Shown here piece by piece: positions 25,697 to 33,259 of a DNA stretch of 64,000 nucleotides (positions are counted from its first letter, which is position 1; the number at the start of each line of letters is the position of its first letter). The notes beneath the pieces were generated by a model. The model was not told the origin of the DNA, searched no databases, and saw nothing but the letters and a program-made list of their open reading frames with translations. The DNA is from FEN-1219 sp964503125 (lineage in GTDB: Bacteria > Pseudomonadota > Gammaproteobacteria > Steroidobacterales > Rariloculaceae). A program made the position numbers and the translations under genes. The stretch lies in the NCBI GenBank assembly GCA_964503125.1, contig CAZCZE010000067.1, positions 1 through 64,000 on the forward strand. The letters are read 5' to 3'.

Positions 25697-26446
25697 TCAC
25701 TGGCCGCCGTGGCCGCCGTGCTGTTTTTGCTCACGCAATTCGTCGAGGTGCTCTTCCCACGTCGGCTCGTTGCACTCGTAAGGCAACAAGCGCACGCCGG
25801 GCAGGAACTGCCAGCGCTTCTCGGCCGTGATCGTCTGCGTGTAGAACGAGGGATCGGTCATCGTCATGCGCGACGTGAGCACCTTCGTGCCGTCGTCGTT
25901 CGTGACGAGCGTGTACTCCTCGACGATCTTCGCGTCGGCACTGTGCGGATAGCGCGCCTGATCGACGGCCTCTTTGAGGTGCGTGGTCTCGACGATGAGC
26001 TTGTCGCCGTCCCAGCGGCCCACGGAGTAGCCGTTGCGATCGGGGAAGAGATCCTCCGCCTTGGCCGGAGCGCCGAGATAGATGCGGCGAATCTCGGCGT
26101 GCGCCTCGAACACGACGAGGATGATGTCGTCGCGCTGCACGATCTCCATGGGGTAGCCGCCCGAGCCCAGCATCGAGCCCGGCATGCCCGTGCCCAGGCA
26201 CCAGCCGCCCGGCGTGTCGCCCGTCCCGTCGACGAGCGCGTGATAGGCGTCGACCTTGGCTTTGGCCTCGGGCTTGAGCGGCAGCGGCGCGGCCGGCGCA
26301 CCGCGCTGCGGCGGCCCTGCGCCCGGCGCGCGGTAGTTGCCCCACACGCCCGTGAACTCGGGCCGTTCGGCCGCCATGGCGGCGCCCGCCAGGCATAGAC
26401 CGAGCACCGCAGCCCCGAGCCTCACCAAGACCCTACTTTCGTTCAT
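25697..26446 (-). CDS. exported protein, partner-domain family of DUF6152 proteins
   Basis: This 249-aa protein has a signal peptide (residues 1-26, ending AMA-AE). It corresponds to the second domain of the fused DUF6152 proteins at 10811-11848 and 39023-40021: shared motifs are TGVWGNYR-like opening, PMEIVQRDDIILVVFE, GYSVGRWDGDKLIVETTH, RMTMTDPSFY and LLPYECNE. The C-terminus is histidine- and glycine-rich (HGGHGGQ). No enzyme motif is evident; the fold is probably mostly beta. It is the first gene of the operon with DUF6152 and the exported aldolase, expressed from the promoter at 26492-26521. Confidence 0.78.
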   Translation of the reverse strand: MNESRVLVRLGAAVLGLCLAGAAMAAERPEFTGVWGNYRAPGAGPPQRGAPAAPLPLKPEAKAKVDAYHALVDGTGDTPGGWCLGTGMPGSMLGSGGYPMEIVQRDDIILVVFEAHAEIRRIYLGAPAKAEDLFPDRNGYSVGRWDGDKLIVETTHLKEAVDQARYPHSADAKIVEEYTLVTNDDGTKVLTSRMTMTDPSFYTQTITAEKRWQFLPGVRLLPYECNEPTWEEHLDELREQKQHGGHGGQ

Positions 26447-26491
26447 GGATCGTCCCCGCTAAACGGCGTCGCGCCGCCCTTGTTTGCCGGG

Positions 26492-26521
26492 AGCATAGGT
26501 GCCCGCGTCGAGAAGCGTCAA
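26492..26521 (-). promoter_or_regulatory. sigma70-like promoter of the DUF6152/aldolase operon
   Basis: On the minus strand TTGACG (26521-26516) and TATGCT (26497-26492) are separated by 18 bases, about 45 bases before the ATG at 26446, which has GGGGA as Shine-Dalgarno sequence. Confidence 0.55.
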
Positions 26522-26551
26522 CGGCCGCCACAAATCTTCACCCGAGCCGGG

Positions 26552-28369
26552 CTAGCGCGCGGCCCGCAGGACGCTCAGGAAGCGCTCACCATAACGCGCG
26601 ACCTTGGCCTGGCCAACGCCGCTGATCGCGAGCAGCGCATCGCGATCGGCGGGGCGCGTGGCGGCCATCGCCTTGAGCGTGGCGTCGTGGAAGATCACGT
26701 ACGGCGGCACGTTCTGCTCCGCCGCGAGCTGCCGGCGGCACTCGCGCAGCGCCTCCCAGAGCTCCTCGTTCTCGGGTGCGACGTCGCCGGCCGGGCCGCG
26801 CGCCTTCTTGCGCGGCGCAGCCTTCACGTCCTCGCGGACGTCGAGCGTCGCCTCGCCGCGCAGCAGCGCGCGGCTCGCCTCGGTCAGCGCGAGCGCGCCG
26901 TAGCCCTCGTGGTCGACGCGGAGATAGCCCTTGATGACGAGCTGCCGCAGCAGCGAACGCCACTGCGCGGCCGGCAGGTCGGCGCCGATGCCGAACACGG
27001 AGAGGCGCTCGTGCCGGTGGCGCGCCGTCTTTTCCGTGACTAGCCCAAGCAGCACGTCGACGACGTGCGCGGCGCCGAACGTTTGGCCCGTGCGGTAGAC
27101 GGCCGAAAGCAGCTTGCGCGCGGCTTCCGTGCCGTCCCAGGTCGCGGGCGGCCCTAAGCAGTTATCGCAGTTGCCGCAGGGCGCCAGAAGCTCCTCGCCG
27201 AAGTAGCCGAGCAGCGGCCGGCGCCGGCACTCCGTGACCTCGCACCAGCCGAGCAACGCGTCGAGCTTGGCACGCTCGCGGCGTTTGTGCTGCTCGTCGG
27301 CTACCGAGGCGTCGACGAACTGGCGCAGCTGCACGACATCCTGCAAACCGTAGACCATCCAGGCCTCGGCGGGCTCGCCGTCGCGCCCGGCGCGCCCGGT
27401 CTCCTGGTAGTAGGACTCGAGGCTCTTCGGCAGGTCGAGGTGCGCGACGAAGCGGACGTCGGGCTTGTCGATGCCCATGCCGAACGCGATCGTGGCCACG
27501 ACGACGAGCGCGTCTTCGTCGAGGAAGCGCCGCTGATTCCGCGCGCGCGTCTCTGCTGCTAAGCCCGCGTGATACGGCACGGCCGCGATGCCCTGCTCGA
27601 CGAGCCACTCGGCCGTGGCCTCGGTCTTGTCGCGCGACAGGCAGTAGACGATGCCGGGCTCGTCGCGATGGCCGCGCAGGAATTCGGCGAGCTGCCGGCG
27701 GGGTTCGGTCTTGACCTGCACGAGGTAGCGGATGTTGGGTCGATCGAAGCTGCTGACGAAGATGTCGGGATCGTCGAGCTCGAGCCGCGCGACGATCTCG
27801 GCACGCGTCGGCGGCGTGGCCGTGGCCGTGAGCGCCATGCGCGGCACGCTCGGCAACGCGTGCTTCAAGACGTTGAGACCGAGATACTCGGCGCGGAAAT
27901 CGTGGCCCCACTGCGAGACGCAGTGCGCTTCGTCGATCGCGACGATCGAGACCGTGAGCTCGCGCAGCAAGTCGAGCGTCTCGTCTTGGAGCAGACGCTC
28001 GGGCGCCAAATACAGCAGCTTGAGATCGCCGCGCCGTAGCCGCGCGACGATCTCGGTCTGCTCGCCGCGGCGCAGCGTCGAGTTCAAGAACGCCGCCGCC
28101 ACGCCCGCCTCGCGCAGCGCGCCGACCTGGTCTTCCATGAGGGCGATGAGCGGCGACACGACGATGCCGACACCGTCGCGCACGAGCGCCGGGATCTGGT
28201 AGCACAGCGACTTGCCGCCGCCCGTCGGCATGAGCACGAGCGAGTCGCGGCCCGCGAGCGCGGTGGCGATGGTCGCTTCCTGGTGGCCGCGGAAGTCGGC
28301 GTAGCCGAAGACCTCGCGCAGCACTTGGCGCGCGCGCGGCTCGGCCGTGGCGGGGAGACTCGAGAGCAT
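26552..28369 (-). CDS. recQ: ATP-dependent DNA helicase RecQ
   Basis: This 605-aa protein is close to the 609 of E. coli RecQ. It is a 3'-5' helicase of recombination and fork repair. Motifs in order: FRGHQEATI (motif 0), MPTGGGKSLC (Walker A, near residue 49), IDEAHCVSQWGHDFR (DEAH, near 145), TATATP, then ATIAFGMGIDKPDVRFV and QETGRAGRDG in the second RecA lobe. Next come the zinc-binding cysteines (WCEVTECRRR and PCGNCDNCLG), a winged-helix RQC domain and a C-terminal HRDC domain (ENEELWEALRECRRQLA). The start is ATG 28369; the frame is open upstream to 28591, but that would overlap the divergent porin gene. Confidence 0.97.
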   Translation of the reverse strand: MLSSLPATAEPRARQVLREVFGYADFRGHQEATIATALAGRDSLVLMPTGGGKSLCYQIPALVRDGVGIVVSPLIALMEDQVGALREAGVAAAFLNSTLRRGEQTEIVARLRRGDLKLLYLAPERLLQDETLDLLRELTVSIVAIDEAHCVSQWGHDFRAEYLGLNVLKHALPSVPRMALTATATPPTRAEIVARLELDDPDIFVSSFDRPNIRYLVQVKTEPRRQLAEFLRGHRDEPGIVYCLSRDKTEATAEWLVEQGIAAVPYHAGLAAETRARNQRRFLDEDALVVVATIAFGMGIDKPDVRFVAHLDLPKSLESYYQETGRAGRDGEPAEAWMVYGLQDVVQLRQFVDASVADEQHKRRERAKLDALLGWCEVTECRRRPLLGYFGEELLAPCGNCDNCLGPPATWDGTEAARKLLSAVYRTGQTFGAAHVVDVLLGLVTEKTARHRHERLSVFGIGADLPAAQWRSLLRQLVIKGYLRVDHEGYGALALTEASRALLRGEATLDVREDVKAAPRKKARGPAGDVAPENEELWEALRECRRQLAAEQNVPPYVIFHDATLKAMAATRPADRDALLAISGVGQAKVARYGERFLSVLRAAR

Positions 28370-28431
28370 GCCGGCATGATGCCATAGGCGCCTGCGCCGG
28401 CCGCACCGCGAAACTCGGTGAAGCGGCGAGC

Positions 28432-28461
28432 TTGTGCGGCGGCAGCGTTTCCTGCTTAGAT
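28432..28461 (+). promoter_or_regulatory. candidate promoter of the alginate-export-like gene
   Basis: TTGTGC (28432-28437) and TTAGAT (28456-28461, preceded by an extended TGC) are 18 bases apart, about 30 bases before the GTG at 28491. Confidence 0.35.
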
Positions 28462-28490
28462 GCCGCGCCTGCCTTCGCCAGCGGTCGCCA

Positions 28491-29876
28491 GTGAAGCCAC
28501 GCTTGAACACACGCGCTCTGGGCGCGCTACACGTCGCGGCCGCGCTCGGCGCCGCGGCCGCCGTGGACGCGCAACTGTCGCTCAGCGGCACGCACCGCTC
28601 GCGCTATGAAACGCTCGATCCGCAATACCGCGCCGGGTTCAGCAACAGCGATCAGGCGCTCGCGCTCCAGACGACGCTCGCCGTCGATTGGCGGCGCGGC
28701 GATTTCGAGGCGTTCGGCGAGATCATGGATTCGCGCACGTTGCTCAACGACTCGGGCTCGCTCGCCAACGTCACGACGACGAATGCGCTGGAGCCGATTC
28801 AGGCCTATGTCGCCTGGCACCATGGCGACAGCACGCTGCGCGTCGGCCGCGTAACGCAGGACCTCGGCAAACGGCGCATCGTCGCGCGCAACCGCTACCG
28901 CAACACGGTGTCGTCGTTCGCGGGCATCGACTGGTCATGGCGCGGCGAGAGCGGCCGATCAGCGCACGCATTCTACTGGGTGCCCCTGCGGCTACTCCCC
29001 ACGGAATTCGACGCCGTGCTCGACAACGACCGGGAGCTCGATCGCGGCGCGCGCGATTCGTCGCTCGCCGGCTTGTTCTACGAGCTCGCGCCGCTGCCCG
29101 GCAACCACCGCGTCGAGGCTTACGTGCTCGACTACGAGCTTGAGGCAGCGAACGATCCCGCGCTGGCCGTCGATCTCTGGTCGGTCGGCGCGCGCGCCTA
29201 TCGCGCTCCGCGGCCAGGCGAATGGAACTACGAGGTCGAAGCCGTGCTCCAGCGCGGCGACGCAGGCGGCGTGATCGCCGGCGTGGCGCGCCGCGACCTC
29301 GACCATCGTGCGGAGTTTCTGCACGCCGAGATCGGCTACGCGTTCGATCGCCCGTGGTCGCCGAACCTCTTGCTCCAGTACGACCGCGCGAGCGGCGACC
29401 GCGACCCCGGCGATCTACGCAGCGAGCGTTTCAACACGTTGTTCGGTGCGCGCCGCTTCGATTTCGGCCCGACGGGCATCTACGGCATCGTCGCGCGCGC
29501 GAACGTCGAGTCGCCGAGCCTGCGGCTCACGTTCCGGCCGGCGCCGCGCTGGCAAGCGATGCTCGGGTACCGCACGCTGCGCCTCGCGGCCGCGCGGGAC
29601 GCGTGGGTCGGCTCCGGTTGGCGCGACGCCTCCGGCGCGGCCGGCAAGGACCTCGGCCGTCACCTCGAGGGCAGCTTCACGTGGACTGTGATTCCCGACA
29701 GGCTCGCGCTCGAGACGGGCTTCGCGCGTTTGGCCGCGGGCGATTTTCCTGAGCGCGCTGCCGGCGCCGCTTGGCGCGGCGACGCAAAGTACTACTATGT
29801 GGCATTGATCACGACCTTCGAGGCGCGCAGATCGGGACGACGAGCTTCTGACGCGAGGAGCCACGTGGATCACTAG
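28491..29876 (+). CDS. alginate-export family outer-membrane beta-barrel
   Basis: This 461-aa protein has a signal peptide (about residues 1-28, ending VDA-Q) and then alternating amphipathic strands typical of an outer-membrane porin. It matches the alginate_exp family (PF13372): SLSGTHRSRYETLDPQYR at the start of the barrel, AYVAWHHGDSTLRVGRV, GKRRIVARNRYRN and FNTLFGARRFDFG. Members form 16- to 18-stranded anion-selective channels, but many are not involved in alginate and their substrates are unknown. No alginate genes are nearby. The start is GTG 28491, which gives a proper signal peptide; an upstream in-frame ATG would add 19 basic residues. Confidence 0.8.
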   Translation: MKPRLNTRALGALHVAAALGAAAAVDAQLSLSGTHRSRYETLDPQYRAGFSNSDQALALQTTLAVDWRRGDFEAFGEIMDSRTLLNDSGSLANVTTTNALEPIQAYVAWHHGDSTLRVGRVTQDLGKRRIVARNRYRNTVSSFAGIDWSWRGESGRSAHAFYWVPLRLLPTEFDAVLDNDRELDRGARDSSLAGLFYELAPLPGNHRVEAYVLDYELEAANDPALAVDLWSVGARAYRAPRPGEWNYEVEAVLQRGDAGGVIAGVARRDLDHRAEFLHAEIGYAFDRPWSPNLLLQYDRASGDRDPGDLRSERFNTLFGARRFDFGPTGIYGIVARANVESPSLRLTFRPAPRWQAMLGYRTLRLAAARDAWVGSGWRDASGAAGKDLGRHLEGSFTWTVIPDRLALETGFARLAAGDFPERAAGAAWRGDAKYYYVALITTFEARRSGRRASDARSHVDH

Positions 29877-29911
29877 AATAGCAACGACACGCAGGTGCTC
29901 GGAAACAGCGC

Positions 29912-31213
29912 ATGGTTACCGTCGACATCGCATTGGTACTGTTGTTGATCCTGTTGAACGCGTTCTTCGCGATGTCGGAGCTCGCCATCGTCGCGGCGAG
30001 GCGAGTGCGGTTGCAGCAGCGCGCCGATGCGGGCTCCTCCGGTGCACGCGTCGCGCTCGCACTCTCCGACGACCCGACACGCTTTCTGTCGACGGTGCAG
30101 ATCGGCATCACGCTCGTGGGCATTCTGGCAGGCGCCTTCAGCGGAGCTACGATCGCGGAGAACTTTGCGGCCGATCTCGAGGGCTATGGCGTGCCCGTGA
30201 ACGCCGCGGAGCCGTTGGCGCTCGGCGTCGTCGTTCTGATTCTCACATTCGTCTCGTTGGTGATCGGCGAGCTCGTGCCAAAACGGTTTGCGCTCGCACA
30301 CGCCGACGGCATCGCCGCGCACGTGGCGCCGATCATCGATTTCATCGCGCGCGTGGGGCACCCTTTCGTAGTGGTTTTGCAGTGGGCGACGGAAACGGTG
30401 GCTCGGCTGCTAGGCATAGGCTCCCGTACCAGAACCAACGTGACCGACGAAGAGATCAACTCGCTGATCGCCGAAGGGACACAGCAAGGAATCATTCATC
30501 CCGCCGAGCGGGCGATGGTCGAAGAGGTGCTGCGGCTCGCGGATCGGCCCGTGCGCACGATCATGACGCATCGCACGGCGATCGTTTGGCTGGACGTCAA
30601 CGATTCACCGGCCGTCGTTCGGGAGAAGATCGCCGATGGCGGCTTCAGCCGGTTCCCCGTGTGTGAAGGCGATCTCGATCATTGCCTCGGCTACGTCCGC
30701 ATGCGCGATATCGCAGATCGACTACTCGCCGGTGAACCGCTCGATCTTACGTCCCTGGCGCGCGAGCCGTTAACGGTGAGCGAAACACTGAACGCGTTCG
30801 ATCTCATGGTGATGTTTCGCCGCGCGAGACCGCATGTGGCGCTCGTCGTCGACGAGTACGGCGGCATCCTCGGCATCGTGACGCCCACCGACGTGCTCGA
30901 GACGATCACGGGCGAGTTTGCCGACGGCACGGCCTCGAGCGCGCAGATCGTGCGGCGCGAGGACGGCTCGTGGCTCGCCGATGCGCAGATCGAAGTCCAC
31001 GATCTCGAGCGCGCGCTCGGGGCCGGAGGGCTCGCGATGGGCCCCGCGTTCACGACGCTCGCGGGACTCATTCTCGGCAGACTGGGCCACATCCCCCAAG
31101 CGGGTGAGGTGGTCATAATCAACCAATGGCGGCTCGAAATCGTCGATGTCGACGAAAACCGCATCGATAGGGTGATCGTCACGCGCCTCGGCGGGCGTTC
31201 GACCGGAATTTGA
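29912..31213 (+). CDS. hemolysin-family CNNM/CorC protein
   Basis: This 433-aa protein has three to four N-terminal helices forming the CNNM/DUF21 domain (about residues 1-195, with the conserved MSELAIVAARRVRL and VGILAGAFSG), then two CBS domains (about 205-330, with PVRTIMTHRTAIVWLD and VVDEYGGILGIVTPTDVLE), then a CorC_HlyC transporter-associated domain. Such proteins move or sense magnesium or cobalt at the inner membrane; the name hemolysin is historical. The ATG at 29912 follows GGAAA. It lies 35 bases behind the porin gene and may share its transcript. Confidence 0.92.
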   Translation: MVTVDIALVLLLILLNAFFAMSELAIVAARRVRLQQRADAGSSGARVALALSDDPTRFLSTVQIGITLVGILAGAFSGATIAENFAADLEGYGVPVNAAEPLALGVVVLILTFVSLVIGELVPKRFALAHADGIAAHVAPIIDFIARVGHPFVVVLQWATETVARLLGIGSRTRTNVTDEEINSLIAEGTQQGIIHPAERAMVEEVLRLADRPVRTIMTHRTAIVWLDVNDSPAVVREKIADGGFSRFPVCEGDLDHCLGYVRMRDIADRLLAGEPLDLTSLAREPLTVSETLNAFDLMVMFRRARPHVALVVDEYGGILGIVTPTDVLETITGEFADGTASSAQIVRREDGSWLADAQIEVHDLERALGAGGLAMGPAFTTLAGLILGRLGHIPQAGEVVIINQWRLEIVDVDENRIDRVIVTRLGGRSTGI

Positions 31214-31307
31214 CGTCGCCGTCACGGCCGTCGTGTTGCCGTCGCCCGTGCGCGCCGCCTTGTGCGGCGGGGCCGTGAACAGCCAGGCGGAGCCGCCTTT
31301 GACGCCC

Positions 31308-31313
31308 TACAAT
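31308..31313 (+). promoter_or_regulatory. candidate -10 box of modA
   Basis: TACAAT lies 23 bases before the ATG, just upstream of a GAGGAAAGGGG ribosome binding site. The -35 region is unclear. Confidence 0.35.
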
Positions 31314-31336
31314 GCGAGGAAAGGGGCCGGCGACCG

Positions 31337-32089
31337 ATGGCAACACCCAGAACGATAGCGACGCTGTTCGCCACGATGGCCCTCGCGGCGCCGCTGCACG
31401 CGGAAACCGCGACGATCGCCGTGGCCGCGAACTTTCTCGCGCCGATCGAGGCGCTCGAGCCGCTGTTCGAACAAACGACCGGTCACGAGCTCGTGCTCGT
31501 TGCGGGGTCCACGGGCCAGCTCTATGCGCAGATCGTCAACGGCGCGCCGTTCGACGCGCTGCTCTCGGCCGATGCCGAGCACGCCGAACGCCTCGTCGCC
31601 GACGGCCTCGCCGAACGGTCATCGCGCTTCACGTACGCCGTCGGCCGGTTGGCGCTCTGGACGCGTCACGCCGAGCGCTTCACGCCGCTCGGCGTCGACA
31701 CGCTGCGCCGCACCGATTTCCGCTGGCTCGCGATCGCGAACCCCGAGCTGGCCCCGTACGGCCTCGCCGCGCGGCAGACCCTGACCGCGCTCGGCGTCTT
31801 GGACTCGCTGCAAAAGCGCATCGTGCAAGGCCAGAGCATCGCCCAGACGTTCGCGATGGCCGAGACGCGCAACGCCGACCTCGCGCTCGTAGCCCTCTCT
31901 CAGGCTATGTCTTATCAAGGGGTTGCAGCCTACTTCCAGATTCCCCCCGAGCTCCACGCGCCGCTGCGCCAAGACGCGGTGCTGCTCACGCGTGCCCGCG
32001 ACAACGCGGCCGCGCGCGCCTTCCTCGAATGGCTCAGCGGCGACCGCGCAGCCGAGGTCATCGGGAGCTTCGGCTACACGACGCCATAG
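31337..32089 (+). CDS. modA: molybdate ABC transporter substrate-binding protein
   Basis: This 250-aa periplasmic binding protein has a signal peptide (residues 1-22, ending LHA-E) and the ModA pattern: TIAVAANFLAPIEAL, LVAGSTGQLYAQI (oxyanion-binding loop), PFDALLSADAEHAERL, NPELAPYGLAARQTL, KRIVQGQSIAQTFAM and a C-terminal FLEWLSGDRAAEVIGSFGY. It should capture molybdate or tungstate. No modB or modC gene is in the window, so it is an orphan that relies on a distant transporter or serves another role. The ATG at 31337 follows a strong Shine-Dalgarno sequence. Confidence 0.93.
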   Translation: MATPRTIATLFATMALAAPLHAETATIAVAANFLAPIEALEPLFEQTTGHELVLVAGSTGQLYAQIVNGAPFDALLSADAEHAERLVADGLAERSSRFTYAVGRLALWTRHAERFTPLGVDTLRRTDFRWLAIANPELAPYGLAARQTLTALGVLDSLQKRIVQGQSIAQTFAMAETRNADLALVALSQAMSYQGVAAYFQIPPELHAPLRQDAVLLTRARDNAAARAFLEWLSGDRAAEVIGSFGYTTP

Positions 32090-32138
32090 TCCCGCGGGCC
32101 GGGTTAGCATTGTCGACTCTCAATTTCGCGGCACAGTC

Positions 32139-33239
32139 ATGCTGAAGCGAATCGGTAAAACCCTGCTCTGGCTCGGCGCGGCCATCGTCCTCACGACCGC
32201 CGGCGGGCTCGGCTATCGCGCCTGGCGGCAGGCCGCGGGCGAACGACTGGTCGCGATCGCGACACCGAACGGAATCGATGAGGGGCTGTTCGTCGACGTG
32301 CGCGGCACCGAGCAGTGGGTGACGATCCGCGGCCAAGACCGGGCCAACCCCGTGCTGTTCGTTCTCCACGGCGGTCCCGGCGCGACGCTGTCGCCGTTAC
32401 CCGCCGAGTTCCTCGTGTACCAACGCGACTGGACCATCGTGCAGTGGGACCAACCGGGTGCCGGCCGGACCTTCATGCGCGCCGGCGGCAGGGTCGCGCC
32501 CGACACGACGGTCGCCAGCATCGCGGCCGACGGCCTCGTCGTCGCCGAATTCGTCGCGGCTCGTCTCGGCCAACCGCGCGTCGTGGTGCTCGGCTTGTCG
32601 TTCGGCAGCGTCGTGGGCCTCGACATGGTGCGCGCGCGTCTCGAGCTGTTTTCCACCTACGTCGGCACGGGCCTGTTCGTGCACCGCGAGGACGGGTACA
32701 AGATCGCTTACGACCGTGCGCTCGCACGCGCGCGTCAAAGCAACAACACGGAAGCGAGCGCCGCGCTCGAGGCCATCGGCCCGCCGTCGTATACGACGCC
32801 CGAAGCGGCACGCGCCCACGCGCGCTGGACGCACGAGCTTTCGGCGGCCACGACGACGGGCTTCGAGCGCCTCGGCGAGCTGTTGCTCGCGCCGCGGCAA
32901 ACGCTCGCCGACGTGCGCGGCTACGTCCGCGGATTCGTCGCGAGCGACGAGCAGTTCAATCTCGGTGCTATGGACCTGCGCACGAGCCCCCGCGAGTTCG
33001 CAGTACCGATCGTGATCGTCCAGGGCGCCGAGGACGTCGATACACCGATCGAGCTCGCACGCGCCTACCTCGACTCGATCGCGGCGCCGTTCAAATCGCT
33101 CGTGCCCCTCGAACACGGCGGGCACATGGCGCTCGTCGACGACGCCGAAGCGTTCGCGCGCGCCCTCAGCGTGCACGTACTACCGCTCGCACGCGCCGCG
33201 CCGGCCGCGGCGAGGGACACCCAATCCACCGTACGATGA
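32139..33239 (+). CDS. alpha/beta hydrolase, proline iminopeptidase-like, membrane-anchored
   Basis: This 366-aa protein has an N-terminal hydrophobic helix (about residues 8-25) that acts as a signal anchor or uncleaved signal, placing the enzyme on the periplasmic side. The hydrolase core shows HGGPGATLS (oxyanion hole), WDQPGAGRT, the nucleophile elbow GLSFGS, an acid loop GAEDVDTP and the catalytic His in LEHGGHMALVDD. The HGGPG and DQPGAG motifs are typical of proline iminopeptidases and relatives. The gene is 20 bases before the S46 dipeptidyl-peptidase gene, so the two could act together on peptides in the envelope (inference). Confidence 0.87.
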   Translation: MLKRIGKTLLWLGAAIVLTTAGGLGYRAWRQAAGERLVAIATPNGIDEGLFVDVRGTEQWVTIRGQDRANPVLFVLHGGPGATLSPLPAEFLVYQRDWTIVQWDQPGAGRTFMRAGGRVAPDTTVASIAADGLVVAEFVAARLGQPRVVVLGLSFGSVVGLDMVRARLELFSTYVGTGLFVHREDGYKIAYDRALARARQSNNTEASAALEAIGPPSYTTPEAARAHARWTHELSAATTTGFERLGELLLAPRQTLADVRGYVRGFVASDEQFNLGAMDLRTSPREFAVPIVIVQGAEDVDTPIELARAYLDSIAAPFKSLVPLEHGGHMALVDDAEAFARALSVHVLPLARAAPAAARDTQSTVR

Positions 33240-33259
33240 ACCGTAGAAGAGGACCTCCG

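Noticed and set aside
31285..31300. AGGCGG/CCGCCT followed by TTT before modA as an intrinsic terminator
   Set aside because: The loop is only two bases and the T-run only three, so support is too weak; it may be chance in GC-rich DNA.
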